This document shows, piece by piece, positions 1 through 6,907 of a stretch of DNA of 9,115 nt. The translations under genes were made by a program, and so were the position numbers. How positions within the stretch are numbered: the stretch's first letter is position 1; each line of letters starts with the position of its first letter. The stretch is from Bacillota bacterium. Its GTDB lineage: Bacteria; Bacillota; Clostridia; Acetivibrionales; DSM-1351. The notes beneath the pieces were generated by a model, which made no database searches, had not been told where the DNA came from, and saw only the letters and a program-made list of their open reading frames with translations. Location: the NCBI GenBank assembly GCA_023436485.1, contig JAEZIU010000079.1, forward strand, positions 1 through 9,115, written 5' to 3'.

Positions 1-293
1 CGATAAATGATGAAAGACTCATTGCAACCAGTGAGCAGATTTGTGTAGGCCCTACCATAAAAATAAATAAAAACAGGTATGCAGTTCCGTTTGAAATAAA
101 GGCAATTGGCGATTCCGACAAAATGTACTCTGCAATGAAGAACAGTGACGTGGTTAGTGGCCTTATACAGTACAAAAAGCGTGTTACAGTTGAACATAAA
201 AGTAACATTGTGATACCAAAATTCATGAATGACATCAATGGATTGATTTCCAAGCTGGAGGTAGCAGATAATGAAAGCAAAAAGGAGCAGTAG
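1..293 (+). CDS. DUF881 (YlxW/YlxX-like) protein, C-terminal part, truncated by window edge
   Basis: The reading frame is already open at base 3 and ends at TAG 291-293, leaving about 96 C-terminal residues; the start lies outside the window. The visible part is typical of the end of DUF881 proteins: an 'NDERLIATSEQ' strand, the turn 'CVGPTIKIN', the 'VPFEIKAIGD' strand, then a helix and a final 'SNIVIPKF' strand. Complete family members have an N-terminal membrane helix, a coiled coil and this extracytoplasmic domain. The biochemical role is unknown; in B. subtilis, family members are encoded next to divIB and sbp. The 3' end overlaps the next gene by 23 bp, and that gene's ribosome binding site lies inside this coding sequence, so the two are probably translationally coupled. 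The family call is from remembered motifs, and the missing N-terminus cannot be judged. Confidence 0.8.
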   Translation, partial: INDERLIATSEQICVGPTIKINKNRYAVPFEIKAIGDSDKMYSAMKNSDVVSGLIQYKKRVTVEHKSNIVIPKFMNDINGLISKLEVADNESKKEQ

Positions 294-981
294 AAACATA
301 TCCATAGCACTAGTGTGTGTAATTCTCGGACTTGCACTGTCGTGGCAGTTTCAAAGTATAAGAAATAATGCAAAGGTTATGACATTGGAAAATCAGAAGA
401 AGGATGATCTGGTTGTTAAAATACTAAATGAGCAGAAAAACAATGAGAATTTAAGAGCAAAGCTTAATGAATTACAAACCCAATTATCCAAGTTTGAAAA
501 TGCAAGAGGTAATTCAGATGAAAATCTAAAACTTTTATCAGATGAAATTCAAAAGATGAAAACTGTTGCAGGGTTGACTAAGGTAAAAGGCAGAGGAGTT
601 ATTGTTACATTCAGCAAAGATGATGCTTTAAGTGTTGAAGATAATGACCTTCTATTTGTACTTAATGAGTTGAGAGCCACAGATGCTCAAGCACTTGCAA
701 TAAATGATCAAAGAATAATTGATACAACTGAAGTCAGGGGTTCAACTGGAGGTGGATATATAAATATAAATGGCAGGCATGTACTTCCGCCTTATGTGAT
801 AAAAGCAATTGTAGATCCTGATGACGCAGTGAATGCATTGAATATGGTAGGTGGAGTTTTCGAACAAATTAAAGTATTTGTTGACGTAAGTGTTCAGAAA
901 TCAGATAATATTGAGATTCCATCGATAAGTGAAGAATTGATTAAAACTGATAAGCTTAAAATAGTAGAAAATAATAAATAG
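271..981 (+). CDS. DUF881 family membrane-anchored coiled-coil protein (YlxW/YlxX-like)
   Basis: This is a complete protein of 236 residues. The ATG at 271 is preceded by GGAGGT (257-262) with an 8-base spacer. A basic N-terminus is followed by one membrane helix (about residues 10-30), so most of the protein should lie outside the membrane. Residues about 37-98 are rich in K, E, Q, N and L and look like a coiled coil. The DUF881 domain follows (about 98-215): 'VKGRGVIVTFSKDD', 'NDLLFVLNELRATDAQALAINDQR', then 'LPPYVIKAIVDPDD' and 'SDNIEIPSI'. Where the upstream paralog has 'CVGPTIKIN', this one has a glycine-rich 'STGGGYININ'. The two genes are a tandem pair of diverged paralogs. A terminator follows 23 bases after the stop, so this is the last gene of its unit. 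The function is unknown; a link to cell division is inferred from the B. subtilis context only. Confidence 0.85.
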   Translation: MKAKRSSRNISIALVCVILGLALSWQFQSIRNNAKVMTLENQKKDDLVVKILNEQKNNENLRAKLNELQTQLSKFENARGNSDENLKLLSDEIQKMKTVAGLTKVKGRGVIVTFSKDDALSVEDNDLLFVLNELRATDAQALAINDQRIIDTTEVRGSTGGGYININGRHVLPPYVIKAIVDPDDAVNALNMVGGVFEQIKVFVDVSVQKSDNIEIPSISEELIKTDKLKIVENNK

Positions 982-1004
982 ACCAAAAATCCGAATATTA
1001 CAAG

Positions 1005-1048
1005 AATCCTTAAAGAATGATATAAGTCAGTTCTTTGAGGATTTTTTT
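1005..1048 (+). terminator. Rho-independent terminator after the DUF881 pair
   Basis: A 13-bp stem pairs 1005-1017 with 1031-1043 and contains one G-T wobble (1011/1037). It can extend inward by three pairs (1018-1020 with 1027-1029) if G1030 bulges out, leaving a 6-base loop. A run of seven T follows at 1042-1048. It lies 23 bases past the stop of the second DUF881 gene and upstream of the pdaA start, so it separates two transcription units. Confidence 0.88.
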
Positions 1049-1062
1049 GTTATGGCCAAAAG

Positions 1063-1091
1063 TTGTTCTAAAAAGATAGACGAACTATATA
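1063..1091 (+). promoter_or_regulatory. Candidate promoter for the pdaA-era operon
   Basis: TTGTTC (1063-1068) and TATATA (1086-1091) are separated by 17 bases, which fits a sigma-A type promoter just after the terminator. Transcription would start near 1098. That makes the in-frame ATG at 1099 an unlikely start and favours the TTG at 1156. The region is AT-rich, so chance matches are easy. An alternative sporulation-type element, AATATAT (1094-1100) and CATATTGT (1117-1124), lies just downstream with a 16-base spacer. It resembles sigma-E/K/G -10 motifs only loosely. Which of the two is used cannot be decided from sequence. Confidence 0.4.
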
Positions 1092-1142
1092 TAAATATAT
1101 GAGAAGCATTTTATTTCATATTGTTGTACAACTTACAATTAC

Positions 1143-1148
1143 GGAGGT
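1143..1148 (+). promoter_or_regulatory. Ribosome binding site that sets the pdaA start at TTG 1156
   Basis: GGAGGT sits 7 bases before TTG 1156-1158, which is optimal spacing. The frame also has an ATG at 1099, but no comparable Shine-Dalgarno sequence precedes it. The 19 residues it would add also do not look like a signal or membrane anchor. Starting at TTG gives 'MKKNYAIAIL', a normal positively charged N-terminus followed directly by a membrane helix. Confidence 0.85.
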
Positions 1149-1155
1149 ACTGAAA

Positions 1156-2085
1156 TTGAAAAAAAATTACGCGATTGCCATATTGACTCTAATAGTAACC
1201 ATAGCTTTGATTTTTTCATTTTTTACAATAAAGAAAAACATAAACACCAAGTCGGGCTCCACGCTTTCTGATTTTGGTGGAGTATACAGTGTCAGCAGTA
1301 AAAACGTTGACTTTTCTAAGGAGCTTACCGGAAGACTTACCGAAGGAAACAGCTCAGTTGCAGAAGGAGAGGTATCAGATAAAAGCTTATATCCCAATGA
1401 TAAAAAAAGGTGCTGGGGTATGGCGAGACAGCCAAACAATCAAACGCCCAGAGCTGATCCCGGAACTCCCGAGTTGTTATCGAGATATGGTGCCAAGTAC
1501 CTTGGGGATGAAAGTAAAAAAACAATATACCTTACATTTGATGAGGGTTATGAGAATGGCTACACGGGGCAAATTCTTGATACGCTGAGGGACAATAATG
1601 TAAAGGCAGCTTTTTTTATAACTGGTCCATACCTTAATGAGCATCAGGATTTAGTACGAAGGATGGTTGAAGAAGGTCACACCGTAGGGAACCATACTAT
1701 TCATCATCCTAGTCTTCCTGAAAAAAGCGATACAGAAATAGAAGAAGAGGTGGTTGGATTAGAGCGTGCTTTTTCAGAAAAATTTGGCGTAAAAATGAAT
1801 TTTCTCAGACCCCCAAAAGGTGAATACAGCGAACGAACCCTTAGTATTACAAGTAAGCTTGGATATTGCAACCTTTTCTGGAGTTTTGCATATGATGACT
1901 GGTACAGGAATAAGGTAAGAGGTCCTGAGTATACATATAAGGTAGTAATGCGTAATCTTCATAATGGAGAGATTATCCTTCTTCATGCGGTCTCAAAAGA
2001 TAATGCTGACGCATTGGGCATGATTATCAAGGGGGCCCGTGAAAACGGTTATGAGTTCGGTAATGTTCAGGATTTGGCAAATTAA
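1156..2085 (+). CDS. pdaA: PdaA-type polysaccharide deacetylase (delta-lactam-forming de-N-acetylase, carbohydrate esterase 4)
   Basis: This is a 309-residue protein from TTG 1156. An N-terminal membrane helix (about 5-25) acts as signal or anchor, followed by a polar linker (about 30-85) and a NodB deacetylase domain (about 120-305). Visible motifs are TFDEGY (127-132) with catalytic-type Asp129, the metal-binding pair His180/His184 in 'GNHTIHHPS', 'RPPKG' (218-222), 'FWSFAYDDW' (241-249) and 'LLHAVS' with His277. The 'CWGMARQPNNQTP' stretch before the domain and 'TFDxGYENGYT' are characteristic of PdaA rather than generic deacetylases. In B. subtilis, PdaA removes the acetyl group from N-acetylmuramic acid after CwlD action, giving muramic-delta-lactam in spore cortex peptidoglycan. 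The second Asp of the usual TFDDG motif is Glu here, and Asn in B. subtilis PdaA as I recall it. The gene opens the operon, 18 bp before yqfC. The family is certain; the spore-cortex role is inferred from similarity. Confidence 0.9.
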   Translation: MKKNYAIAILTLIVTIALIFSFFTIKKNINTKSGSTLSDFGGVYSVSSKNVDFSKELTGRLTEGNSSVAEGEVSDKSLYPNDKKRCWGMARQPNNQTPRADPGTPELLSRYGAKYLGDESKKTIYLTFDEGYENGYTGQILDTLRDNNVKAAFFITGPYLNEHQDLVRRMVEEGHTVGNHTIHHPSLPEKSDTEIEEEVVGLERAFSEKFGVKMNFLRPPKGEYSERTLSITSKLGYCNLFWSFAYDDWYRNKVRGPEYTYKVVMRNLHNGEIILLHAVSKDNADALGMIIKGARENGYEFGNVQDLAN

Positions 2086-2103
2086 ACGATTAGAGGGTAG
2101 GAT

Positions 2104-2445
2104 ATGGCTGGGAGAATGAATTCGGCAGGCAGAAACAAAAACAATAAGAATAGTAAAACTCCTTCAGTAAAAAAAAATAAACCCAAACTTAGAGAAAAAA
2201 TCACTGAGATGCTGGAGTTGCCAAAAGAGATCGTTTTAAATATGCCTAAGCTTGTTATGTTAGGTAATGGTGACGTTATTATCGAAAACTATAAGGGAAT
2301 TATTGAGTATGCGGAAGGAGTTATACGTGTAAATACTACGTCAGGAATCATTAAAATAACAGGTACCGATATCTATATAAAAGAGATTACAGCGGAAAAT
2401 ATAATGGTATATGGTAATATACTGTCACTTGAATTCCTAAAATAA
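2104..2445 (+). CDS. yqfC: Sporulation protein YqfC
   Basis: This small protein has 113 residues. GAGGG (2093-2097) lies 6 bases before ATG 2104. The core from about residue 29 matches the YqfC family: 'ITEMLELPKEIVLNMPKLVMLG', then 'VIIENYKGIIEY', followed by alternating beta strands 'IRVNTTSGIIKITG', 'IYIKEIT' and 'IMVYGNI'. The regular short strands and glycines suggest a small all-beta domain. No membrane segment or signal is visible. The N-terminal 28 residues are very rich in Lys, Asn and Ser and look disordered; the B. subtilis protein is about 20 residues shorter. In B. subtilis yqfC is a mother-cell sporulation gene of the sigma-E regulon with unknown biochemistry, always paired with yqfD. 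Here yqfD starts 33 bp downstream, so the pair is intact. Confidence 0.9.
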   Translation: MAGRMNSAGRNKNNKNSKTPSVKKNKPKLREKITEMLELPKEIVLNMPKLVMLGNGDVIIENYKGIIEYAEGVIRVNTTSGIIKITGTDIYIKEITAENIMVYGNILSLEFLK

Positions 2446-2478
2446 GTACTTTCAAGCTAAAATACGGGGGTAACGAAA

Positions 2479-3675
2479 ATGTTAATTTGGAGGTTGTGGA
2501 ATTATATACTTGGATATGTTATTATAGTAGTTGAAGGATATTTTTTGGAAAAATTTATTAATATTTGTACTCATCGGAAGATTAGATTATGGAATGTAAA
2601 ATGGAGCAGCAACAGCAAACTGACAATGAAAATCAGTATAAAAGATTTTAGAATGTTGCGGCCTGTTGCAAAAAAATCACGGTGCAGAGTACATATTAAC
2701 AGAAAAAAAGGTCTTCCTTTTTTAATATACAAATACAAAAACCGTAAGGCATTTATTATTGGTTCAGCTGTATGCATAATTACTTTTTTCATAATATCCT
2801 CATTTATATGGGATGTATCGGTTACCGGAAATGACAAGGTATCCACAGAAGTTATATTGGAGAAGCTATATGAGAACGGAATAAAACCCGGGGCATTAAA
2901 ATTCAGCATAAATCCTGATAACGTTGTAGACAATATAATGCTCGGGATCAATGATCTTTCAAGGATCAGTGTTTCGGTCCGGGGGACAAGGGTTTTTGTA
3001 AATGTTTCTGAAAGGGTAAAACCGCCGGATTTAATAGATAAAAATATACCCTGCAATTTGGTTGCAGCAAAGGATGGTGTTATATACTCAATAGTAGCAA
3101 AAGAAGGCCTTGAAACGGTTAAACTTGGTGATACTGTAACAAAAGGCCAGTTGCTTGTTACCGGAACAATAGAGAACGTTAAAAATCCGGAAGCCCCTCC
3201 GCTTATGGTTCACTCAATGGGGTCTGTAAAAGCCAGAACTTGGTATGAAGCCAGCAGTCAGGTGGAGCAAACGCTTGTTAAAACAAGAAGAACGGGTTTG
3301 GAGAAAGAAAGGTACTCTCTTGTTTTGTTTACTAAAAAATTCAAATTATTTCATAGAAAAGTTCCATATAATAATGCAGAACATATAGAAGTAAAAAAGA
3401 AACTTTCCCTGGGGAGGAATCTTGCTTTGCCTGTAGAATGGGTTGTTGAAAAGTATTATGAGTATGAATTGATACAGGAAAAGCTTGATCTTGACAGGGC
3501 GAAACAATTGGCAGCTGAAAAGGCATTTAAACAAGTACAGGAACAGATACCGCAAGGAGCAGAGATAGCTAAAAAGAATGTGTATTATACCGAAAAAGAT
3601 GATGGCAAGATAACTGCGACAGTAACGGTAGAATGTATAGAAGACATTGGAGTTACACAGATGATAGGAGGCTAA
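2479..3675 (+). CDS. yqfD: Sporulation protein YqfD
   Basis: This 398-residue protein matches the B. subtilis member closely in length. GGGGG (2466-2470) lies 8 bases before ATG 2479. The N-terminal part (1-85) carries family signatures, including 'KSRCRVHINRKKGLPFLIYK'. A single strong membrane helix spans about 91-111. Just after it, residues 112-180 read like a POTRA domain of FtsQ/DivIB type: 'WDVSVTGNDKVSTEVILEKL', 'NGIKPGALKFSI' and 'VSVRGTRVFVNVSERVKPP'. Residues about 195-232 ('AAKDGVIYSIVAKEG' and 'VKLGDTVTKGQLLVTG') resemble a lipoyl/barrel-sandwich half motif. The C-terminal part ends in a helix plus 'ATVTVECIEDIG'. It is needed for efficient sporulation in B. subtilis (sigma-E regulon); the molecular function is unknown. 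The POTRA and barrel-sandwich readings are my inference. phoH starts 3 bp after the stop. Confidence 0.92.
   Translation: MLIWRLWNYILGYVIIVVEGYFLEKFINICTHRKIRLWNVKWSSNSKLTMKISIKDFRMLRPVAKKSRCRVHINRKKGLPFLIYKYKNRKAFIIGSAVCIITFFIISSFIWDVSVTGNDKVSTEVILEKLYENGIKPGALKFSINPDNVVDNIMLGINDLSRISVSVRGTRVFVNVSERVKPPDLIDKNIPCNLVAAKDGVIYSIVAKEGLETVKLGDTVTKGQLLVTGTIENVKNPEAPPLMVHSMGSVKARTWYEASSQVEQTLVKTRRTGLEKERYSLVLFTKKFKLFHRKVPYNNAEHIEVKKKLSLGRNLALPVEWVVEKYYEYELIQEKLDLDRAKQLAAEKAFKQVQEQIPQGAEIAKKNVYYTEKDDGKITATVTVECIEDIGVTQMIGG
3666..3671 (+). promoter_or_regulatory. Ribosome binding site fixing the TTG start of phoH
   Basis: AGGAGG at 3666-3671 lies 7 bases before TTG 3679-3681 and overlaps the last codons of yqfD. 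The first in-frame ATG is 18 codons further on (3730) and would remove a conserved-looking N-terminal strand, so TTG is preferred. Confidence 0.85.
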
Positions 3676-3678
3676 TAC

Positions 3679-4647
3679 TTGGCGGATATAACTGAGAGAA
3701 GTGTAGAGTTTTATACAATTGAACATGCAATGAATATTTTTGGAAATTACGATGAGAATATAAAGATCATAGAAGAAGCATTTAAAGTAAAGGTATTAAC
3801 ACGTGGCACATCCATTAAGATAAACGGTCAGCTTGATAGTGTAAGTAAGGCTGAAATTGTTCTTAACAAGCTTCTTGACATTGCTAAACAGGGGCAGTCC
3901 ATTACCAGACAAAACGTGCTCTATTTGGTGGGTTTATCAAATGAGCAACAAATAGAAAAGGCGGATGAAATTCTTACAGATTTTGTTTGCCTTACTGCCA
4001 AGGGAAAGCAGATTAAATATAAAACCCATGGTCAAAAAATTTATGTTGATGAAATCAAAAAGAATGACATAGTCTTTGGTATCGGCCCTGCCGGAACGGG
4101 AAAAACTTTTCTTGCCGTAGCTATGGCTGTAACGGCATTCAGAAATAAGGAAGTTGACAGGATTATCCTGACAAGGCCTGCTGTGGAGGCCGGAGAAAAA
4201 CTTGGTTTTTTACCGGGAGATTTGCAGAATAAGGTAGATCCCTATCTAAGACCATTATACGATGGCTTGTATGAAATAATGGGTGCTGACCTTTATATGA
4301 AATATTTGGAGAGGGGTATGATAGAGATAGCACCTCTGGCTTATATGAGAGGAAGAACTTTGGATAATTCCTTCATAATATTGGATGAAGCCCAGAATAC
4401 AACACCTGAACAGATGAAAATGTTTCTCACAAGAATCGGATTTAATTCAAAGGCAGTTATTACCGGCGACATTACACAGGTCGATTTACCTGGGGACAAA
4501 AAATCAGGTCTCAGGGAGGTTACCAATATACTTTCGGATATAGAAGGAATATCATTTGTAAATCTTACCGAAAAGGATGTTGTAAGGCACGAACTGGTAC
4601 AAAAGATTATAGTCGCATACGATAAACACGATTCAAACAAAAAGTGA
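3679..4647 (+). CDS. phoH: PhoH family ATPase (PhoH/YbeZ)
   Basis: This 322-residue cytoplasmic protein is full length for the family. An N-terminal KH-like region (about 8-70) is followed by the PhoH nucleotide-binding domain (about 108-312). Visible motifs are Walker A 'GPAGTGKT' (136-143), 'TRPAVEAGE' (165-173), 'LPGD' (178-181), Walker B 'IILDEAQN' (233-240) and 'TGDITQVDLPG' (262-272), all characteristic of PhoH/YbeZ. PhoH domains resemble the ATPase core of superfamily 1 helicases. The E. coli homolog is phosphate-starvation induced and is encoded next to ybeY, so a role in RNA or ribosome metabolism with YbeY is suspected. Here the same link holds with pgpH inserted between, as in B. 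subtilis. The start is TTG with a strong ribosome binding site; the gene begins 3 bp after yqfD and ends 22 bp before pgpH. Confidence 0.94.
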   Translation: MADITERSVEFYTIEHAMNIFGNYDENIKIIEEAFKVKVLTRGTSIKINGQLDSVSKAEIVLNKLLDIAKQGQSITRQNVLYLVGLSNEQQIEKADEILTDFVCLTAKGKQIKYKTHGQKIYVDEIKKNDIVFGIGPAGTGKTFLAVAMAVTAFRNKEVDRIILTRPAVEAGEKLGFLPGDLQNKVDPYLRPLYDGLYEIMGADLYMKYLERGMIEIAPLAYMRGRTLDNSFIILDEAQNTTPEQMKMFLTRIGFNSKAVITGDITQVDLPGDKKSGLREVTNILSDIEGISFVNLTEKDVVRHELVQKIIVAYDKHDSNKK

Positions 4648-4669
4648 GCTTGGATTCGGGGGAAAGCCA

Positions 4670-6907
4670 ATGACAAAAAAGAAGAAAAATAATGGCAGGC
4701 TGAAAAAAATTGCGAGAAATTTCGCTTTTCAGCGTGCTTTTCTTGTTATTATTACAGTACTAATTGCTTTTTTAATTATTCAGATGGGGGCACTCCCTAA
4801 AAAGTATAGGCTAAGTGTGGGAGATGTTTCCACATATGATATTACGGCACCAAGAGATTTAGTTAACGAGGTTCTGACGGAAAAAAACAGAATATCTGCA
4901 AGAGAAAGTGTTGAACCTGTTAATAAGGAAGATACAAAAGCATTTGTAGAGGTTATATATAAAAAAGATGATTTTTTCAAGGCAGTTTCATCTGCAAGAG
5001 AAAGTATAGATAAAAATTTAAAGCAGCTTGGTGTAGGTTCAAAAACTCAGGATTACGATGTATATTTGAAACAGGCTCGTGAAGAAGCGATTAGCAGCCT
5101 TACGGAACATGTAGCCAAGTTAGATATACCGCTATCTGCAGACCAGATTAACTATCTTGTTTCCAAGGTTTCAGACAGCGATCTTGACAGTTTTGAAGAA
5201 ATTACCCGTCAGCTTGTTTCTGATGCCATGTCTGAAGAGGTTACTGAAAGTAATCTTGCAATTCACATACATAGGCTGCAGAACAGTTATCAGAGCGAGC
5301 AGGGAATAAGCCAGGAACTAAAAAATATCGGAAATCAGCTTATAAAAGCAATAATAGAGCCTAACAGAGTTATAGATGAAGAGGCTACAGTAAAGAAACA
5401 GCAGGAAGCTTACAATAATGATGCAAACATTGTAAAAATCAAGAAGGAATCAAGGATTATAAGCTTTGGTGATGTTGTAACAGAGGACAAGTTGCAACTT
5501 CTTGAAGAGTTAAATTTGCTGGAAACAAGAAGTAAATATGATTACCTTTTCTCAATAGGTATTCTTGCCATTATTTTATTTCTTACCGGGTTGGTTATAG
5601 TGTTTCTAAAAAAATATAATAAGAAAATATACAACGACAGAAAAGACTTGTTATTATTATCATTAATAGTTGCTATTATACTTGTTTTGGCAAGATGTCT
5701 ATACCCCTACTACGAGGGTCTTGTAATACCGATTTTTGTAGGTACAATGCTGGTTTCCATCCTATTAAATATGGAGATCGCCGTAGTAATAAACTGTGTA
5801 CTTACAGTCGCTATTTCAATTATGATTAAAGGTGACAACAAGTTTTTGTTTATGGGACTTATTTGCGGGGTTATATCTGCTTTTCTTGTAACCAAAGCAA
5901 GCCAGCGCAGCAAATTATCAATGAACGGAATACTACTTGGATTGATAAATGTTGTTCTAGTTGTTTCACTAAACTTTATACATAAAAGTGACGTGCAAAC
6001 AATAATTACAGACAGTATAGCGGTCTTTCTAAACGGCCTTATTTCGATGGTACTTACTATAGGACTACTGCCATTTTTTGAAAGTGTTTTTAATATTGTG
6101 ACACCGCTAAAGCTTTTGGAAATTTCCAACCCAAATCATCCTCTGCTTAAAAGGTTGCTGATAGAAGCACCGGGAACTTATCACCACAGTCTCATGGTAG
6201 GTAATCTGGCGGAGATAGCTACGGAGGATATAGGTGGGAATGCTTTACTGTCCAGAGCAGGTGCTTATTTCCATGATGTGGGGAAATTGAAACGACCTGA
6301 TTTTTTTAAAGAGAATCAGTTGAACGAAAATCCACACGACAGAATGACTCCCAATCTTAGTACTCTTGTCATAACATCACATGCAAAGGATGGAGTAGAC
6401 ATTGCTATAAAGTACAAGCTTCCTACTGCAATCAGAGATATAATAAAACAGCATCATGGTACAACTCTGGTAGCTTACTTTTTTCATAGGGCAATGAAAG
6501 CCGGCGTAGAGGAAGAAATAAAGCAGGAGAATTTCAGATATGAAGGCCCAAAGCCTCAAACAAAAGAAGCAGCTGTTGTTATGTTGGCTGATTCCGTAGA
6601 AGCAGCTGTAAGATCTATGACAGACAAAACGGAAGGAAAAATAGAAGGCTTGATCAGAAAAATAATTAAGGATAAACTTGATGACGGTCAACTGGATATG
6701 TGCCAACTGACGCTTGCAGACCTTGATACTATCGCAAAATCCTTTATGAGAGTACTCAGCGGTTATTTTCACGCAAGAGAACAGTATCCAGAAATAAAAG
6801 ATGCATTAAAAAAGGATATTTTTATAGAGGAAAAGGGAGAGTATAATAAGGAGAAGGAATCGGAAGATAGAAGAACAGGCGGAGGAACAAAACTTGATAA
6901 TAATTGA
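4670..6907 (+). CDS. pgpH: PgpH-type membrane HD-domain c-di-AMP phosphodiesterase (YqfF)
   Basis: This is a 745-residue membrane protein. A purine-rich GGGGGA (4658-4663) precedes ATG 4670. Order of parts: short basic N-terminus, membrane helix (about 20-40), large extracytoplasmic 7TMR-HDED domain (about 45-285), a block of about seven membrane helices (about 290-475), then a cytoplasmic HD domain. HD residues are His506 ('TYHHSLMV'), His535-Asp536 ('YFHDVGK'), His571, His595-His596 ('IKQHHGTT') and Asp641 ('LADSVEAA'), so the metal site looks complete. PgpH of Listeria and its B. subtilis homolog hydrolyse c-di-AMP to pApA, which affects osmotic, potassium and cell-wall homeostasis. The last 25 residues are polar and low in complexity and include the sequence that carries the ybeY ribosome binding site. 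The gene overlaps ybeY by 14 bp. The assignment is secure; the signal sensed outside is unknown. Confidence 0.95.
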   Translation: MTKKKKNNGRLKKIARNFAFQRAFLVIITVLIAFLIIQMGALPKKYRLSVGDVSTYDITAPRDLVNEVLTEKNRISARESVEPVNKEDTKAFVEVIYKKDDFFKAVSSARESIDKNLKQLGVGSKTQDYDVYLKQAREEAISSLTEHVAKLDIPLSADQINYLVSKVSDSDLDSFEEITRQLVSDAMSEEVTESNLAIHIHRLQNSYQSEQGISQELKNIGNQLIKAIIEPNRVIDEEATVKKQQEAYNNDANIVKIKKESRIISFGDVVTEDKLQLLEELNLLETRSKYDYLFSIGILAIILFLTGLVIVFLKKYNKKIYNDRKDLLLLSLIVAIILVLARCLYPYYEGLVIPIFVGTMLVSILLNMEIAVVINCVLTVAISIMIKGDNKFLFMGLICGVISAFLVTKASQRSKLSMNGILLGLINVVLVVSLNFIHKSDVQTIITDSIAVFLNGLISMVLTIGLLPFFESVFNIVTPLKLLEISNPNHPLLKRLLIEAPGTYHHSLMVGNLAEIATEDIGGNALLSRAGAYFHDVGKLKRPDFFKENQLNENPHDRMTPNLSTLVITSHAKDGVDIAIKYKLPTAIRDIIKQHHGTTLVAYFFHRAMKAGVEEEIKQENFRYEGPKPQTKEAAVVMLADSVEAAVRSMTDKTEGKIEGLIRKIIKDKLDDGQLDMCQLTLADLDTIAKSFMRVLSGYFHAREQYPEIKDALKKDIFIEEKGEYNKEKESEDRRTGGGTKLDNN
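6881..6885 (+). promoter_or_regulatory. Ribosome binding site fixing the TTG start of ybeY inside pgpH
   Basis: GGAGG at 6881-6885 lies 8 bases before TTG 6894-6896, within the final codons of pgpH. No in-frame ATG occurs near the N-terminus, and the next one would remove about 26 residues of the domain. The start therefore overlaps the pgpH end, which suggests translational coupling. Confidence 0.82.

Noticed and set aside
1099..1155. ATG 1099 as the start of the deacetylase
   Set aside because: No Shine-Dalgarno sequence precedes it, it overlaps the probable transcription start, and TTG 1156 has GGAGGT at ideal spacing followed by a normal membrane anchor.
1274..1588. 104-codon plus-strand frame inside pdaA
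   Set aside because: It is out of frame with the clear deacetylase domain and its translation resembles no known family.
2571..3056. Long open frame on the minus strand opposite yqfD, and similar minus-strand frames elsewhere
   Set aside because: They lie opposite well-recognised genes, have no family motifs and show no sensible ribosome binding sites; they are by-products of AT-rich coding on the other strand.
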